In this document: one piece after another, positions 7,885-16,353 of the stretch | Numbering within the stretch: the first letter of the stretch is position 1 | Layout: every line of letters begins with the position of its first letter | From: Arachidicoccus sp. | GTDB taxonomy: Bacteria; Bacteroidota; Bacteroidia; Chitinophagales; Chitinophagaceae | Assembly: GCA_028283605.1 (NCBI GenBank) | Contig: JAPWKH010000016.1 | Location: forward strand, 21,469-85,468 | Length of the DNA stretch: 64,000 nucleotides | Direction: 5' to 3' | Made by a program: the position numbers and the translations under genes | Notes under the pieces: generated by a model | Database searches by the model: none | The model's input: the letters and a program-made list of their open reading frames with translations, nothing else | What the model was told of the DNA's origin: nothing

Positions 7885-8253
7885 TTATTGTTTAGTTAGT
7901 TCATTTACATTTTGCCACGTTCCGCCATTGATTACATTTTGAAAACCGTTTTGTTCCAAAGTGCTTTTTGCCTGACTGCTGCGGCTGCCACTTCTGCAAA
8001 AAACAACGATGCTTTTCTTGTTTTTGAATTTGGATAATTGACTTGGCACTTTGTCCAACGGAATGTTTACTGCACCTTTTACGCTACCTGCCGAAAATTC
8101 GGCAGGTGTGTGAACATCCACTAAAAACGCACCATTTTTTACGGCTTCTTTCAATCCGCTGTTGTCTGTTGGTGCAAACATATTTTTGAAAATTCCAAAC
8201 ATTGCTATTACTGTTATTATGATGAAAATTAGTTTAACACTTTGCTTTGACAT
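7885..8253 (-). CDS. Membrane-anchored rhodanese-like sulfurtransferase
   Basis: A 122-residue protein with an N-terminal anchor or uncleaved signal (VKLIFIIITVIAMFGIF, about 7-23) and one rhodanese domain (about 35-120). The active-site loop is VVFCRSGSRS with the catalytic cysteine near residue 85; GTWQNV ends the domain. It is expected to transfer sulfane sulfur on the periplasmic side. The start overlaps the end of the MBL-rhodanese gene by 25 bp, and the YgaP-like membrane gene follows directly. Confidence 0.87.
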   Translation of the reverse strand: MSKQSVKLIFIIITVIAMFGIFKNMFAPTDNSGLKEAVKNGAFLVDVHTPAEFSAGSVKGAVNIPLDKVPSQLSKFKNKKSIVVFCRSGSRSSQAKSTLEQNGFQNVINGGTWQNVNELTKQ

Positions 8254-9641
8254 ACGAAGTTGGTTTTAGGAACATTGGTTTTTGCAATGGCATTGAAACC
8301 TCCTTCAATTTCTGTAAAGTTTCTGTAGCCTCTTGCCTGTAAAATGCTCGCTGCAATCATACTGCGATAACCACCTGCACAATGCAAGTAAAAATGCTCT
8401 TGCGGATTGATGTCCTTAACCCAATCATTGACGTAAGCCAAAGGTTTACTGTATGCTTCTTCTATGTGTTCAGCTTCATATTCGCTTTCCTTGCGAACAT
8501 CAATAATTTTGTGTTTGCTAATTTTTACCTCCGATGCAAATTGTTCGGGTCTTATACGGTTTACGGTGTCGGTTTCTTTCCCTGCATTTTTCCAAGTATC
8601 AAAACCACCTGCTAAATATCCTAACACATTATCAAACCCTACACGGCTCAATCGTGTTACTGCTTCTTGCTCTTTGCCGTTGTCTGTAACCAACAAAATA
8701 GGTTGCTTTATATTTACAATCAACGCACCCACCCAAGGGGCAAAATCGCCACTTAAACCAATGTTGATTGATTGCGGAATGAAACCTTTTGCAAAATCCT
8801 TATCGCTTCGTGTGTCTAAAATCAACGCACCTGTGCTTTCGGCTGCTGCTTCAAATTCGTTGACTGAAAGTGGTTTTATTCCGTGTTTCAATACTTCATC
8901 AAAGCTGTCGTAACCTTTTTTGTTCATTGCTACATTCATACCGAAGTAGGCAGGTGGTGGAAGTAGCCCGTCTGTAACGGCTTTGACAAATGCTTCTTTG
9001 TTGGGTTGGTTCAAAGCGTAATTCATTTTCTTTTGGTTGCCCAAACTGTCCACCGTTTCTTTCATCATATTTTTTCCGCAAGCCGAACCTGCACCGTGTG
9101 CAGGATAAACCGTAATATCATCGGGCAAAGGCAGAATTTTGTTATACAAACTTTCATAAAGCAATCCTGCCAATTCTTCCTGTGTCATATTCGCTGCTTT
9201 CTGTGCCAAATCAGGTCTGCCCACATCACCCAGGAAAAGCGTATCGCCACTGAACAAAGCCGTTTCTTTTCCGTTTTCGTCCATCAACAGAAAGCAAGAA
9301 CTTTCCATTGTATGCCCTGGTGTATGCAATACTTTGATTTTTACATTACCCAATTCAAAAATTTGATTGTCTTCTGCTGAAATACACTCAAACTCACAAG
9401 CTGCATTAGGTCCGTAAACAATTGGTGCATTTGTTTTTCTGCTTAAATCCAAATGTCCGCTTACAAAGTCTGCGTGAAAATGTGTTTCAAAAATGTATTT
9501 GAGCTTTACACCGTCTTTTTCCAAACGGTCTAAATAGGGCTGCGTTTCACGCAATGGGTCAATAATGGCAGCTTCGCCATTGGAAGTGATGTAATATGCA
9601 CCTTGTGCCAAACACCCTGTATAAATTTGTTCTACTTTCAT
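8229..9641 (-). CDS. MBL-fold persulfide dioxygenase-rhodanese fusion (BLH/CstB-like)
   Basis: A 470-residue three-domain protein. Residues 1-210 form an ETHE1-like metallo-beta-lactamase domain with the iron-binding THFHADFVSGH motif, HTPGHT and SGDTLFLGDVGRPDL. Residues about 255-350 form a rhodanese domain without a catalytic cysteine (LLVTDNGKEQ). Residues about 365-460 form a second rhodanese domain with active loop LHCAGGYRS. This layout matches persulfide dioxygenase-sulfurtransferases such as CstB, which oxidise persulfide sulfur to sulfite or thiosulfate. It is the first gene of its transcript and has a putative Crp/Fnr-type site (9695-9718) upstream. It is the central enzyme of the sulfur cassette. 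Confidence 0.9.
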   Translation of the reverse strand: MKVEQIYTGCLAQGAYYITSNGEAAIIDPLRETQPYLDRLEKDGVKLKYIFETHFHADFVSGHLDLSRKTNAPIVYGPNAACEFECISAEDNQIFELGNVKIKVLHTPGHTMESSCFLLMDENGKETALFSGDTLFLGDVGRPDLAQKAANMTQEELAGLLYESLYNKILPLPDDITVYPAHGAGSACGKNMMKETVDSLGNQKKMNYALNQPNKEAFVKAVTDGLLPPPAYFGMNVAMNKKGYDSFDEVLKHGIKPLSVNEFEAAAESTGALILDTRSDKDFAKGFIPQSINIGLSGDFAPWVGALIVNIKQPILLVTDNGKEQEAVTRLSRVGFDNVLGYLAGGFDTWKNAGKETDTVNRIRPEQFASEVKISKHKIIDVRKESEYEAEHIEEAYSKPLAYVNDWVKDINPQEHFYLHCAGGYRSMIAASILQARGYRNFTEIEGGFNAIAKTNVPKTNFVCQSKVLN

Positions 9642-9668
9642 TGTTCTGTTTTTTTATTGTTTGATGGT

Positions 9669-9718
9669 GCAAAATTGCGAAGTAGTTTTTTCGAGTACAG
9701 TTACATTGGTTACACAAG
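9669..9718 (-). promoter_or_regulatory. Putative Crp/Fnr-type operator and promoter of the MBL-rhodanese operon
   Basis: On the minus strand GTAACCAATGTAAC lies within a 24-bp motif (9695-9718) that recurs with 4 mismatches at 10567-10590. In both places exactly 21 bases separate the motif from a TTTGC -7-like element (here 9669-9673). The matching spacing upstream of two different genes argues for a shared activator, most simply the Crp/Fnr protein encoded at 10582-11205. Confidence 0.55.
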
Positions 9719-9724
9719 CAAAAT

Positions 9725-10522
9725 TTATTTCAATAAAGTTTCTTTAATGATGATGTAAATGCCCATTATCAGCACAAACCAACCAAATGCAGGCTTCAAT
9801 TTTTCCCCCTTTATCTTTGTGGAGAGATAGCTACCAATCAATATTCCGATTATGGCAATAAAGACAATGCTCAATAGAAAATCCCATTGAACGGATGTAT
9901 GGGATAAGGAAAACAGAAAGCCCGTTAAGGAATTGATTGAAATAATAACCAACGATGTTCCTACTGCTGTTTTCATTGGCAATTTGAGCAAGTTTACCAA
10001 TGCAGGAATAATCAGAAAGCCACCACCTGCACCTATCAATCCTGTAATAACTCCAATAAAAATTCCCTGTGTGAAAATTAAAGGATAGTTGAATTGTTGT
10101 TTTTGCGGTGTTTCTTCATCTTGCTTTTTATCTTTCTTAATCATACTGTAAGAAGCGAAAATCATCAGCACGGCAAAAAGCAACATCAGCAATATGCTTT
10201 TGGTAACGGTAAAATTTTCGATGCTGAAAATTTCCTGTGGAATCGCAGGAACGATATAAGCTCTTGTAAGAAAAACGGAAATGATTGACGGAATACCAAA
10301 AACAATTGCCGTTTTGATATTAACCAATCCTTTTTTGAAGTAAGAAAAAGAACCGACAACGCTTGTTGTGCCGACAATAAAAAGGGAATAAGCGGTTGCT
10401 AAAACCGTATCTATACTGAACAAATAAACTAAAACAGGAACGGTAAGAATACTGCCACCGCCACCGATTAGTCCTAATGCTATACCTATAAAAATTGAAG
10501 CTAAATAACCTGCTATATCCAT
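9725..10522 (-). CDS. TauE/SafE-family sulfite exporter
   Basis: A 265-residue protein when started at ATG 10520-10522 (MDIAGYLASIFIGIALGLIG); this start is preferred because the promoter-like element lies at 10541-10590. About eight hydrophobic helices form two repeats, each with the family motif (GLIGGGGSILTVPVLVY near residue 17, GLIGAGGGFLIIPALVN near 155). TauE/SafE proteins export sulfite or sulfoacetate-type anions. Beside a persulfide dioxygenase that produces sulfite, the likely job is sulfite efflux. It lies between the regulator gene and the MBL-rhodanese gene, each with its own copy of the operator motif. Confidence 0.87.
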   Translation of the reverse strand: MDIAGYLASIFIGIALGLIGGGGSILTVPVLVYLFSIDTVLATAYSLFIVGTTSVVGSFSYFKKGLVNIKTAIVFGIPSIISVFLTRAYIVPAIPQEIFSIENFTVTKSILLMLLFAVLMIFASYSMIKKDKKQDEETPQKQQFNYPLIFTQGIFIGVITGLIGAGGGFLIIPALVNLLKLPMKTAVGTSLVIISINSLTGFLFSLSHTSVQWDFLLSIVFIAIIGILIGSYLSTKIKGEKLKPAFGWFVLIMGIYIIIKETLLK

Positions 10523-10540
10523 TGTTTTAAGATTGATGCA

Positions 10541-10590
10541 GCAAAGGTGTATCAACCTAAAAACCTGTACAGCTACTTTGGTTACATAAG
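10541..10590 (-). promoter_or_regulatory. Putative Crp/Fnr-type operator and promoter of the TauE gene
   Basis: Second copy of the 24-bp motif (10567-10590, GTAACCAAAGTAGC on the minus strand), 21 bases from TTTGC (10541-10545), exactly as at 9669-9718. It overlaps the last codons and stop of the regulator gene (stop at 10582-10584). A site centred some 40 bases upstream of the expected start suits an activator. Confidence 0.55.
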
Positions 10591-11205
10591 GGATATTTTG
10601 TTTCTTCCGAGCTGAACAACTCCGTTTTCTTCCAATTGTTTTAATAATCGTGAAACAACCACTCTTGCTGTTCCTAACTCGTTGGCTAATTGTTCGTGGG
10701 TAATGTTCAAAGTTTTGTTTCCTGTGAGTTCTTGTTTTTTGTGTAACAAAGTCAATAAGCGTTCATCAACTTTTTTGAATGCAATGGCATTTACAATTTC
10801 CAATAATTCTTCAAAACGTTTGTGATACAAACGGAAAATATAATCCAGCCATTGCGGATATTCTTTAATGAACAACGATACCTTTTCAATAGGCAAAAAA
10901 AGTATTTCTGCATCGTCTTCTACTTCTGCTTTTACTTTGCTTGTTTCATTGTGCAGTCCGCCTAAAAACGACATAATGCAACTTTCGCCCGCTTTGATGT
11001 AGTAAAGCAAAATTTCTCTGCCGTCTTCTTCAGTTCGGATAACTTTCAAAGTTCCTTTGGTAACAATCGGAATAGAACGGATATGTGCATTTTCGTTTAG
11101 AATAATGTCGCCCGCTTTGTAAGTCTTTTGTATGCTGTATTGTTGTAGTTTTTCTACTAATTCGGGTGATGTTTTAAATTCTGTTATTTGTTGTAAATCT
11201 TCCAT
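10582..11205 (-). CDS. Crp/Fnr-family transcriptional regulator
   Basis: A 207-residue protein with an N-terminal cyclic-nucleotide-binding-like barrel (about 20-125; GDIILNENAHIRSIPIVTKG, GRE, GESCIMSFLGGL) and a C-terminal winged HTH (about 150-205; ITHEQLANELGTARVVVSRL). One cysteine, C74 or thereabouts in GESCIMSF, could be a sulfur or redox sensor, but there is no N-terminal Fe-S cysteine cluster of FNR type. It is expected to control the sulfur genes downstream through the repeated GTAACCAA-type motif. First gene of cassette 2 when read away from the recombinase. Confidence 0.87.
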   Translation of the reverse strand: MEDLQQITEFKTSPELVEKLQQYSIQKTYKAGDIILNENAHIRSIPIVTKGTLKVIRTEEDGREILLYYIKAGESCIMSFLGGLHNETSKVKAEVEDDAEILFLPIEKVSLFIKEYPQWLDYIFRLYHKRFEELLEIVNAIAFKKVDERLLTLLHKKQELTGNKTLNITHEQLANELGTARVVVSRLLKQLEENGVVQLGRNKISLM

Positions 11206-11252
11206 TTTGCAAAGTTACAATTTTGTTTGGGTGGTGGGTGGGCTTGGTTGGG

Positions 11253-11316
11253 GCAAAATTAAATGTGGTGTTTTTGTGTCGGCTTGTGCGTTGGCAAACA
11301 CCTCTTTTAATTTTGC
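11253..11316. repeat. Hairpin with conserved CTTGTGCG loop
   Basis: Two-part stem: GCAAAATTAAA (11253-11263) with TTTAATTTTGC (11306-11316), and GGTGTTT (11267-11273) with AAACACC (11296-11302), with a tgt/tct internal loop. The loop contains CTTGTGCGTTGGC, shared with the hairpin at about 14546-14607 and partly with 4800-4866. It lies between the Crp/Fnr start codon and the cassette boundary, where the promoter should be. Confidence 0.5.
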
Positions 11317-11382
11317 GATGCGTTGGCAATTTTTCTGTTTTTTGTCCGTCTGTTGATGTCTGCACGGTGGTCTGTCAGGGTT

Positions 11383-11513
11383 GCCGATAACGTTTTGCGG
11401 CTTGGCGCAGGCGGGGACTTTTCCCACAAAACTTCCTGCGAAGCACCAATGTTCAAATTTACGAAAAACTGTCATACGGAGAACGAAACCCCCGCCTGAC
11501 GCCAAACCCTTGT
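11383..11513. repeat. attC-like site C, left part (interrupted by IS copy 2)
   Basis: Starts with the box GCCGATAAC (11383-11391). The long arm GGCTTGGCGCAGGCGGGG (from 11399) pairs with CCCCCGCCTGACGCCAAACC (ending 11508). It is interrupted after CTTGT (11509-11513) by IS copy 2 and resumes with CGTGT and GTTATAGGC (13259-13267). Outer boxes GCCGATAAC and GTTATAGGC pair at 8 of 9 positions. Confidence 0.7.
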
Positions 11514-13255
11514 GCCTGTTGCACAACTAAGATATGCACATTATGTGAATGATAGAAATTAAGAACGCTTTTTGCGGAATAAATTTTATGCAAGGCAAAA
11601 AGAACCTCACCCCACAACTATTCTACAATACAAGTCTGGATCGACTTGTGCCCGAAGATAATTTTTACAGAAAGCTCAGCAAGGAGCTGGATCTCCACTT
11701 TATTTATAAAGCCACTGCAAAATACTACGGCAGGGAAGGACAAGAGAGTATCGATCCCGTTGTTTTTTTTAAAATATTGCTGGTCGGCTATTTCAACAAT
11801 ATCAACAGTGACCGTGCATTGCTGCGTTATTGTGCCAATTGCTTAGATGTTCGTTTGTTCTTACAATATGATTTAGGGGAAGACCTACCCTGGCACAGTA
11901 CCATTAGCCGCACAAGGCAACTGTATGGCGAAGAAGTGTTTTTAAGTTTGTTTCAAACAGTATTGAAACTATGTTTAGACAAAGGCATGATACGAGGCAA
12001 GCGCCAATGTGTGGACAGCGCCTTCATAAAAGCCAATGCCTCCATGGACAGCTTGATAGAAAAAGAAGTGGTAGAAGATGCAAGTGCTTTTGTAAACGAG
12101 CTTAACGAGAACAGTGAATACAAAGTAACGACTGAAAGAAAAAAGTTAGTTGACCGTCATCATAAGTGGAAAGAAGAAGCGTACAAAGGCATGCCCGGCA
12201 ATAATAAAAGCGATCGTGTGGATGAAGACGGCAATGAAATCCGCCCGAAATTCACTGAGCAATCATACACATTACAGCCCAACCGACCCCGATGCAAAGA
12301 TCAGTGTAAAGCCCGGCAAGGCCCGACATCTCAATTATGCAGGACAGTTGGCAGTAGATGATGCGCACCACGTGATTACTGGTGCCTGCGCCAGTACGGC
12401 GGGTAGTAAAGACAGTGCTATCCTGCATGAAATTGTTGACCAAACCATACACAATCTTGAAAGCAACGGCATGCAGCTCGAAGAACTGATAGCCGATGCC
12501 GGCTACAGCAGCGGCGAAGCTTTGCAATATCTGGATGATAAAAACATAGATGCGTGGATACCGAATTTCGGGCAATACAAGCCCTTGCGGGAAGGGTTCA
12601 TTTATAACAAAGAAAAGAACCAATACGAATGTATAAAAACCACCGGTCACAAAGCCGTCCTCACATTTAAGGGCACTAAGACCGACAGCAAAGGCTACAG
12701 CAAACATATCTACCGCAGCAGCGAGAAAGATTGTAAAAACTGTCCGTTACGCACAGAGTGCTGCGGAAAAGCTACCAAATTTAAAAAGATAGACAATTCT
12801 ATATACAAGCCCTTGTATGACAAGATGCACTTAAAGCTTAGGGAGCATCGGGCTTATCACCGCAGGTTAGTAAAGCGGCGAAGCTCCACTGTAGAACCAG
12901 TACTTGGCACACTTATTAACCATCACAATATGCGACGGATCAATGCGAGGGGCATGCAAGCGGCCAACAAACACATATTAATGGCAGCGCTATGCTATAA
13001 TCTGAAGAAATACCTGAAGTTCACCCGTAACCTGCCACAAAGTATGGCAATAGCCCTGCAAAAAATGAAGGGGAAATCCTTTTATTTTATTTTTTTGATC
13101 TTAAGGTTAGCCATACCGGCCAATAGGCGGGTGCCAAAACTTTATGAAATCAGCAACCCATAAAAAATAGCCTCCGGCATTAAGGCTGTATATGCGTTTT
13201 GAAACGGTATTATGGAATCATAATTTATTTAATTGCTAGTTGTGCAACAGTTACC
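11514..13255 (+). mobile_element. IS1182-like insertion sequence, copy 2 (frameshifted)
   Basis: A 1742-bp copy, nearly identical to copy 1, with inverted repeats at 11516-11529 and 13237-13250. Flanking pentamers are CTTGT (11509) and CGTGT (13256), which differ at one base, unlike the matching repeats around copies 1 and 3. This may reflect mutation or recombination between IS copies. It carries one extra base inside the transposase gene. Confidence 0.85.
11549..13163 (+). pseudogene. IS1182-family transposase, frameshifted
   Basis: Same gene as at 3025, broken by a +1 change near 12254 (TTCACTGAGC here, TTCCTGAGC in copy 1, TTCACGAGC in copy 3). The first frame ends at 12361 after 270 residues, losing two of the three catalytic acidic residues; the second part can be read to 13163. 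The three copies differ most at exactly this short spot, so either this is a mutational hotspot or it marks a sequencing/assembly difficulty. Programmed frameshifting is not expected here because copy 1 reads through. Confidence 0.85.
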
Positions 13256-13272
13256 CGTGTTATAGGCAGTTT

Positions 13273-13891
13273 TTATTTGACTTCTAATTCTTTAATTATT
13301 TTTAAAAGTTTTTCTCGATTCTTACTTGATGACATCCAAACCGGAAGTTTTTCAATCATAGTCCAATGAGTACGATTATTACTTTCTCTAATTTCAGCAG
13401 AAATATAATTTTTCAGATAGTTCAGATGTTCATAATTATATGCCCAAAAAATGTTTTCCTTAAAGTTTGAAGTTATCCAAAGTGGTAATCCAAAATAATC
13501 ATCGGTAGCTTTTCCATTTTCAGTATAAACCCATTCTTGAGCAATATTTCTTGGTTCATAATCCTGAGTAATACCACACTTTTTGCATTTAATAGCAATC
13601 TTTTCTTTTTTCTCAATTACATTTGGTATTAACAATTCAATTTCTTCTGAACAGTTTGAACAATTACATTTTAATTCAACTCGAAAAGTTTTTTTTCTAC
13701 CTTTTTTGAGAATAATGGCAGTTAGGGCAAGACAAAATTCTTTCAGAAAAATAAGAATATGGAGTTTCCTTTCTTATAATAGCTCTTTTAGAACATTTTG
13801 GGCATTCAACAAATATTTCATTTTGAAAATTATTCAAAGTATAATTTTCATCTTTAAATCTATTATTTGTCTTTTCGGATACTGTTGTCAT
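13273..13891 (-). pseudogene. Zinc-ribbon protein gene, frameshifted (cassette 3 cargo)
   Basis: Two adjacent minus-strand frames (13697-13891 and 13273 to about 13705) join into one protein if a single base change is corrected in the six-T run at 13702-13707. The joined product, about 205 residues, has CPKC (residue about 31), CPNC (about 53), then CNCSNC and CKKC, i.e. two consecutive zinc-ribbon pairs. A conserved C-terminal region follows (FGLPLWITSNFKENIFWAYN, EKLPVWMSSSKNREKLLKII). This matches bacterial proteins annotated as TFIIB-type zinc-ribbon proteins, of unknown function. A sequencing error in the homopolymer could also explain the break. Confidence 0.75.
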
Positions 13892-13897
13892 AAAATT

Positions 13898-13996
13898 GCC
13901 TATAACGTTTCAGGGCTTGGCGTTCGGGCGGGAAAGTCCGAAGGAACTTTCACACTTGAACGTCAGCCAGCCTGACGCCAAACCCGAGTTATGTGC
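13898..13996. repeat. attC-like site D (uninterrupted)
   Basis: The only complete site in the main array, 99 bp. It has box GCCTATAAC (13898-13906), arm GGCTTGGCG (13914-13922) pairing with CGCCAAACC (13976-13984; one G-T), GGGCGGGAAAGT and ACTTTCAC forming an inner hairpin, and box GTTATGTGC (13988-13996). The box at 13898 pairs perfectly with the box at 13259 (start of cassette 3); the box at 13988 pairs perfectly with 14532 (end of cassette 4). The stem is imperfect with unpaired bases, as expected for a folded single-strand recombination substrate. Confidence 0.75.
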
Positions 13997-14016
13997 TGCC
14001 CTTCTTTCGTTCAATG

Positions 14017-14505
14017 TTATTTTTGTAGGGATTGATTTACTATTTCTTGTCGTCCGGAAACAATTAGTTCGTCCATTGAAACAGGGTCAAAGTTGTCAGC
14101 CATTACAAAAAACTTAACGGTAATTGTATTGTCTTGTCCGTAGTCTTTTTCAATATTAAATGTTTGTCCTGCTTCAGTTTTTTGAAGTTTTTCTGAAATT
14201 AAATTTTTTAATTTTTTCAAATCTTGAATTGTTCCCGCAATATAATCTGCTGTTATTGTCGGTTTGTTCCATGTCATTACTTTCAAATAACTGTAAGGTC
14301 CGTAATGCTCGTGTTCAGATAAAGTGTCGTTAGCTGGATTGTTTATGTATTTGTCAAGCAAAGAAACAAAGTTCTGTAATCCTTTTTTACTGCCGTAAAA
14401 TCTACATTGATTTATGTCAATTCTGTCGTCACGGTCGTAATAGAAGCCAAGTTGTCGCCATTCGTCAATCATCATTTTGTCAATATCAATTTTTTTGTCT
14501 GTCAT
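14017..14505 (-). CDS. Hypothetical protein, cassette 4 cargo
   Basis: A 162-residue soluble protein with no signal peptide or membrane segment. Recognisable but unnamed features: EWRQLGFYYDRDDRIDINQC near the start, FYGSKKGLQNFVSLLDKYI, then EHEHYGPYSYLKVMTWNKP and, near the end, KFFVMADNFDPVSMDE. The composition and size resemble immunity-type or small accessory proteins found as isolated genes in Bacteroidota, but I cannot assign a family with certainty. It is the only gene in a 550-bp cassette bounded by GTTATGTGC and GCACATAAC, read away from the recombinase. Confidence 0.75.
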   Translation of the reverse strand: MTDKKIDIDKMMIDEWRQLGFYYDRDDRIDINQCRFYGSKKGLQNFVSLLDKYINNPANDTLSEHEHYGPYSYLKVMTWNKPTITADYIAGTIQDLKKLKNLISEKLQKTEAGQTFNIEKDYGQDNTITVKFFVMADNFDPVSMDELIVSGRQEIVNQSLQK

Positions 14506-14531
14506 TGTTGTGATGTTGGTCGTCTAAGGTT

Positions 14532-14614
14532 GCACATAACGGTAAACGGCTTTGCGTTCGTTGCTTATGTGTGTTTGCCTTGTGCGTTGGCAAGCAATAA
14601 CGCAAAACCGATGT
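14532..14614. repeat. attC-like site E, left part (interrupted by IS copy 3)
   Basis: Box GCACATAAC (14532-14540), arm GGCTTTGCGTT pairing with AACGCAAAACC (ending 14609), and an inner hairpin TTGCC/TTGGCAA around CTTGTGCG. It therefore has the same outer logic as the other sites but a different inner stem-loop. It is interrupted after GATGT (14610-14614) and resumes at 16354 with GATGT and box GTTATGTGAG (16357-16366). Confidence 0.7.
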
Positions 14615-16353
14615 GCCTGTTGCACAACTAAGATATGCACATTATGTGAATGATAGAAATTAAGAACGCTTTTTGCGGAATAAATTTTATGCAAGGCAAA
14701 AAGGACCTCACCCCACAACTATTCTACAATACAAGTCTGGATCGACTTGTGCCCGAAGATAATTTTTACAGAAAGCTCAGCAAGGAGCTGGATCTCCACT
14801 TTATTTATAAAGCCACTGCCAAATACTACGGCAGGAAGGACAAGAGAGTATCGATCCCGTTGTTTTTTTTAAAATATTGCTGGTCGGCTATTTCAACAAT
14901 ATCAACAGTGACCGTGCATTGCTGCGTTATTGTGCCAATTGCTTAGATGTTCGTTTGTTCTTACAATATGATTTAGGGGAAGACCTACCCTGGCACAGTA
15001 CCATTAGCCGCACAAGGCAACTGTATGGCGAAGAAGTGTTTTTAAGTTTGTTTCAAACAGTATTGAAACTATGTTTAGACAAAGGCATGATACGAGGCAA
15101 GCGCCAATGTGTGGACAGCGCCTTCATAAAAGCCAATGCCTCCATGGACAGCTTGATAGAAAAAGAAGTGGTAGAAGATGCAAGTGCTTTTGTAAACGAG
15201 CTTAACGAGAACAGTGAATACAAAGTAACGACTGAAAGAAAAAAGTTAGTTGACCGTCATCATAAGTGGAAAGAAGAAGCGTACAAAGGCATGCCCGGCA
15301 ATAATAAAAGCGATCGTGTGGATGAAGACGGCAATGAAATCCGCCCGAAATTCACGAGCAATCATACACATTACAGCCCAACCGACCCCGATGCAAAGAT
15401 CAGTGTAAAGCCCGGCAAGGCCCGACATCTCAATTATGCAGGACAGTTGGCAGTAGATGATGCGCACCACGTGATTACTGGTGCCTGCGCCAGTACGGCG
15501 GGTAGTAAAGACAGTGCTATCCTGCATGAAATTGTTGACCAAACCATACACAATCTTGAAAGCAACGGCATGCAGCTCGAAGAACTGATAGCCGATGCCG
15601 GCTACAGCAGCGGCGAAGCTTTGCAATATCTGGATGATAAAAACATAGATGCGTGGATACCGAATTTCGGGCAATACAAGCCCTTGCGGGAAGGGTTCAT
15701 TTATAACAAAGAAAAGAACCAATACGAATGTATAAAAACCACCGGTCACAAAGCCGTCCTCACATTTAAGGGCACTAAGACCGACAGCAAAGGCTACAGC
15801 AAACATATCTACCGCAGCAGCGAGAAAGATTGTAAAAACTGTCCGTTACGCACAGAGTGCTGCGGAAAAGCTACCAAATTTAAAAAGATAGACAATTCTA
15901 TATACAAGCCCTTGTATGACAAGATGCACTTAAAGCTTAGGGAGCATCGGGCTTATCACCGCAGGTTAGTAAAGCGGCGAAGCTCCACTGTAGAACCAGT
16001 ACTTGGCACACTTATTAACCATCACAATATGCGACGGATCAATGCGAGGGGCATGCAAGCGGCCAACAAACACATATTAATGGCAGCGCTATGCTATAAT
16101 CTGAAGAAATACCTGAAGTTCACCCGTAACCTGCCACAAAGTATGGCAATAGCCCTGCAAAAAATGAAGGGGAAATCCTTTTATTTTATTTTTTGATCTT
16201 AAGGTTAGCCATACCGGCCAATAGGCGGGTGCCAAAACTTTATGAAATCAGCAACCCATAAAAAACAGACTCCGGCATTAAGGCTGTATATGCGTTTTGA
16301 AACGGTATTATGGAATCAAAATTTATTTAATTGGTAGTTGTGCAACAGTTACC
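14615..16353 (+). mobile_element. IS1182-like insertion sequence, copy 3 (frameshifted)
   Basis: A 1739-bp copy with inverted repeats at 14617-14630 and 16335-16348 and a perfect target duplication GATGT (14610-14614 and 16354-16358); identity of the flanks extends to ACCGATGT. Differences from copy 1 include AAG to GAC near the start (KKN to KKD), one missing G near 14835 and one fewer T near 16190. Confidence 0.87.
14650..16196 (+). pseudogene. IS1182-family transposase, frameshifted
   Basis: Same gene as at 3025 but with GGCAGGAAGG instead of GGCAGGGAAGG near 14835. The initial frame therefore leaves the transposase reading after about 60 residues and stops at 14946. The remainder can be read from 14877 to 16196 (439 residues) and contains all three catalytic acidic residues. 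A six-T run ends the protein at IF, 24 residues before the end in copy 1. A truncated product from the internal ATG would lack the N-terminal DNA-binding region. Confidence 0.85.
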
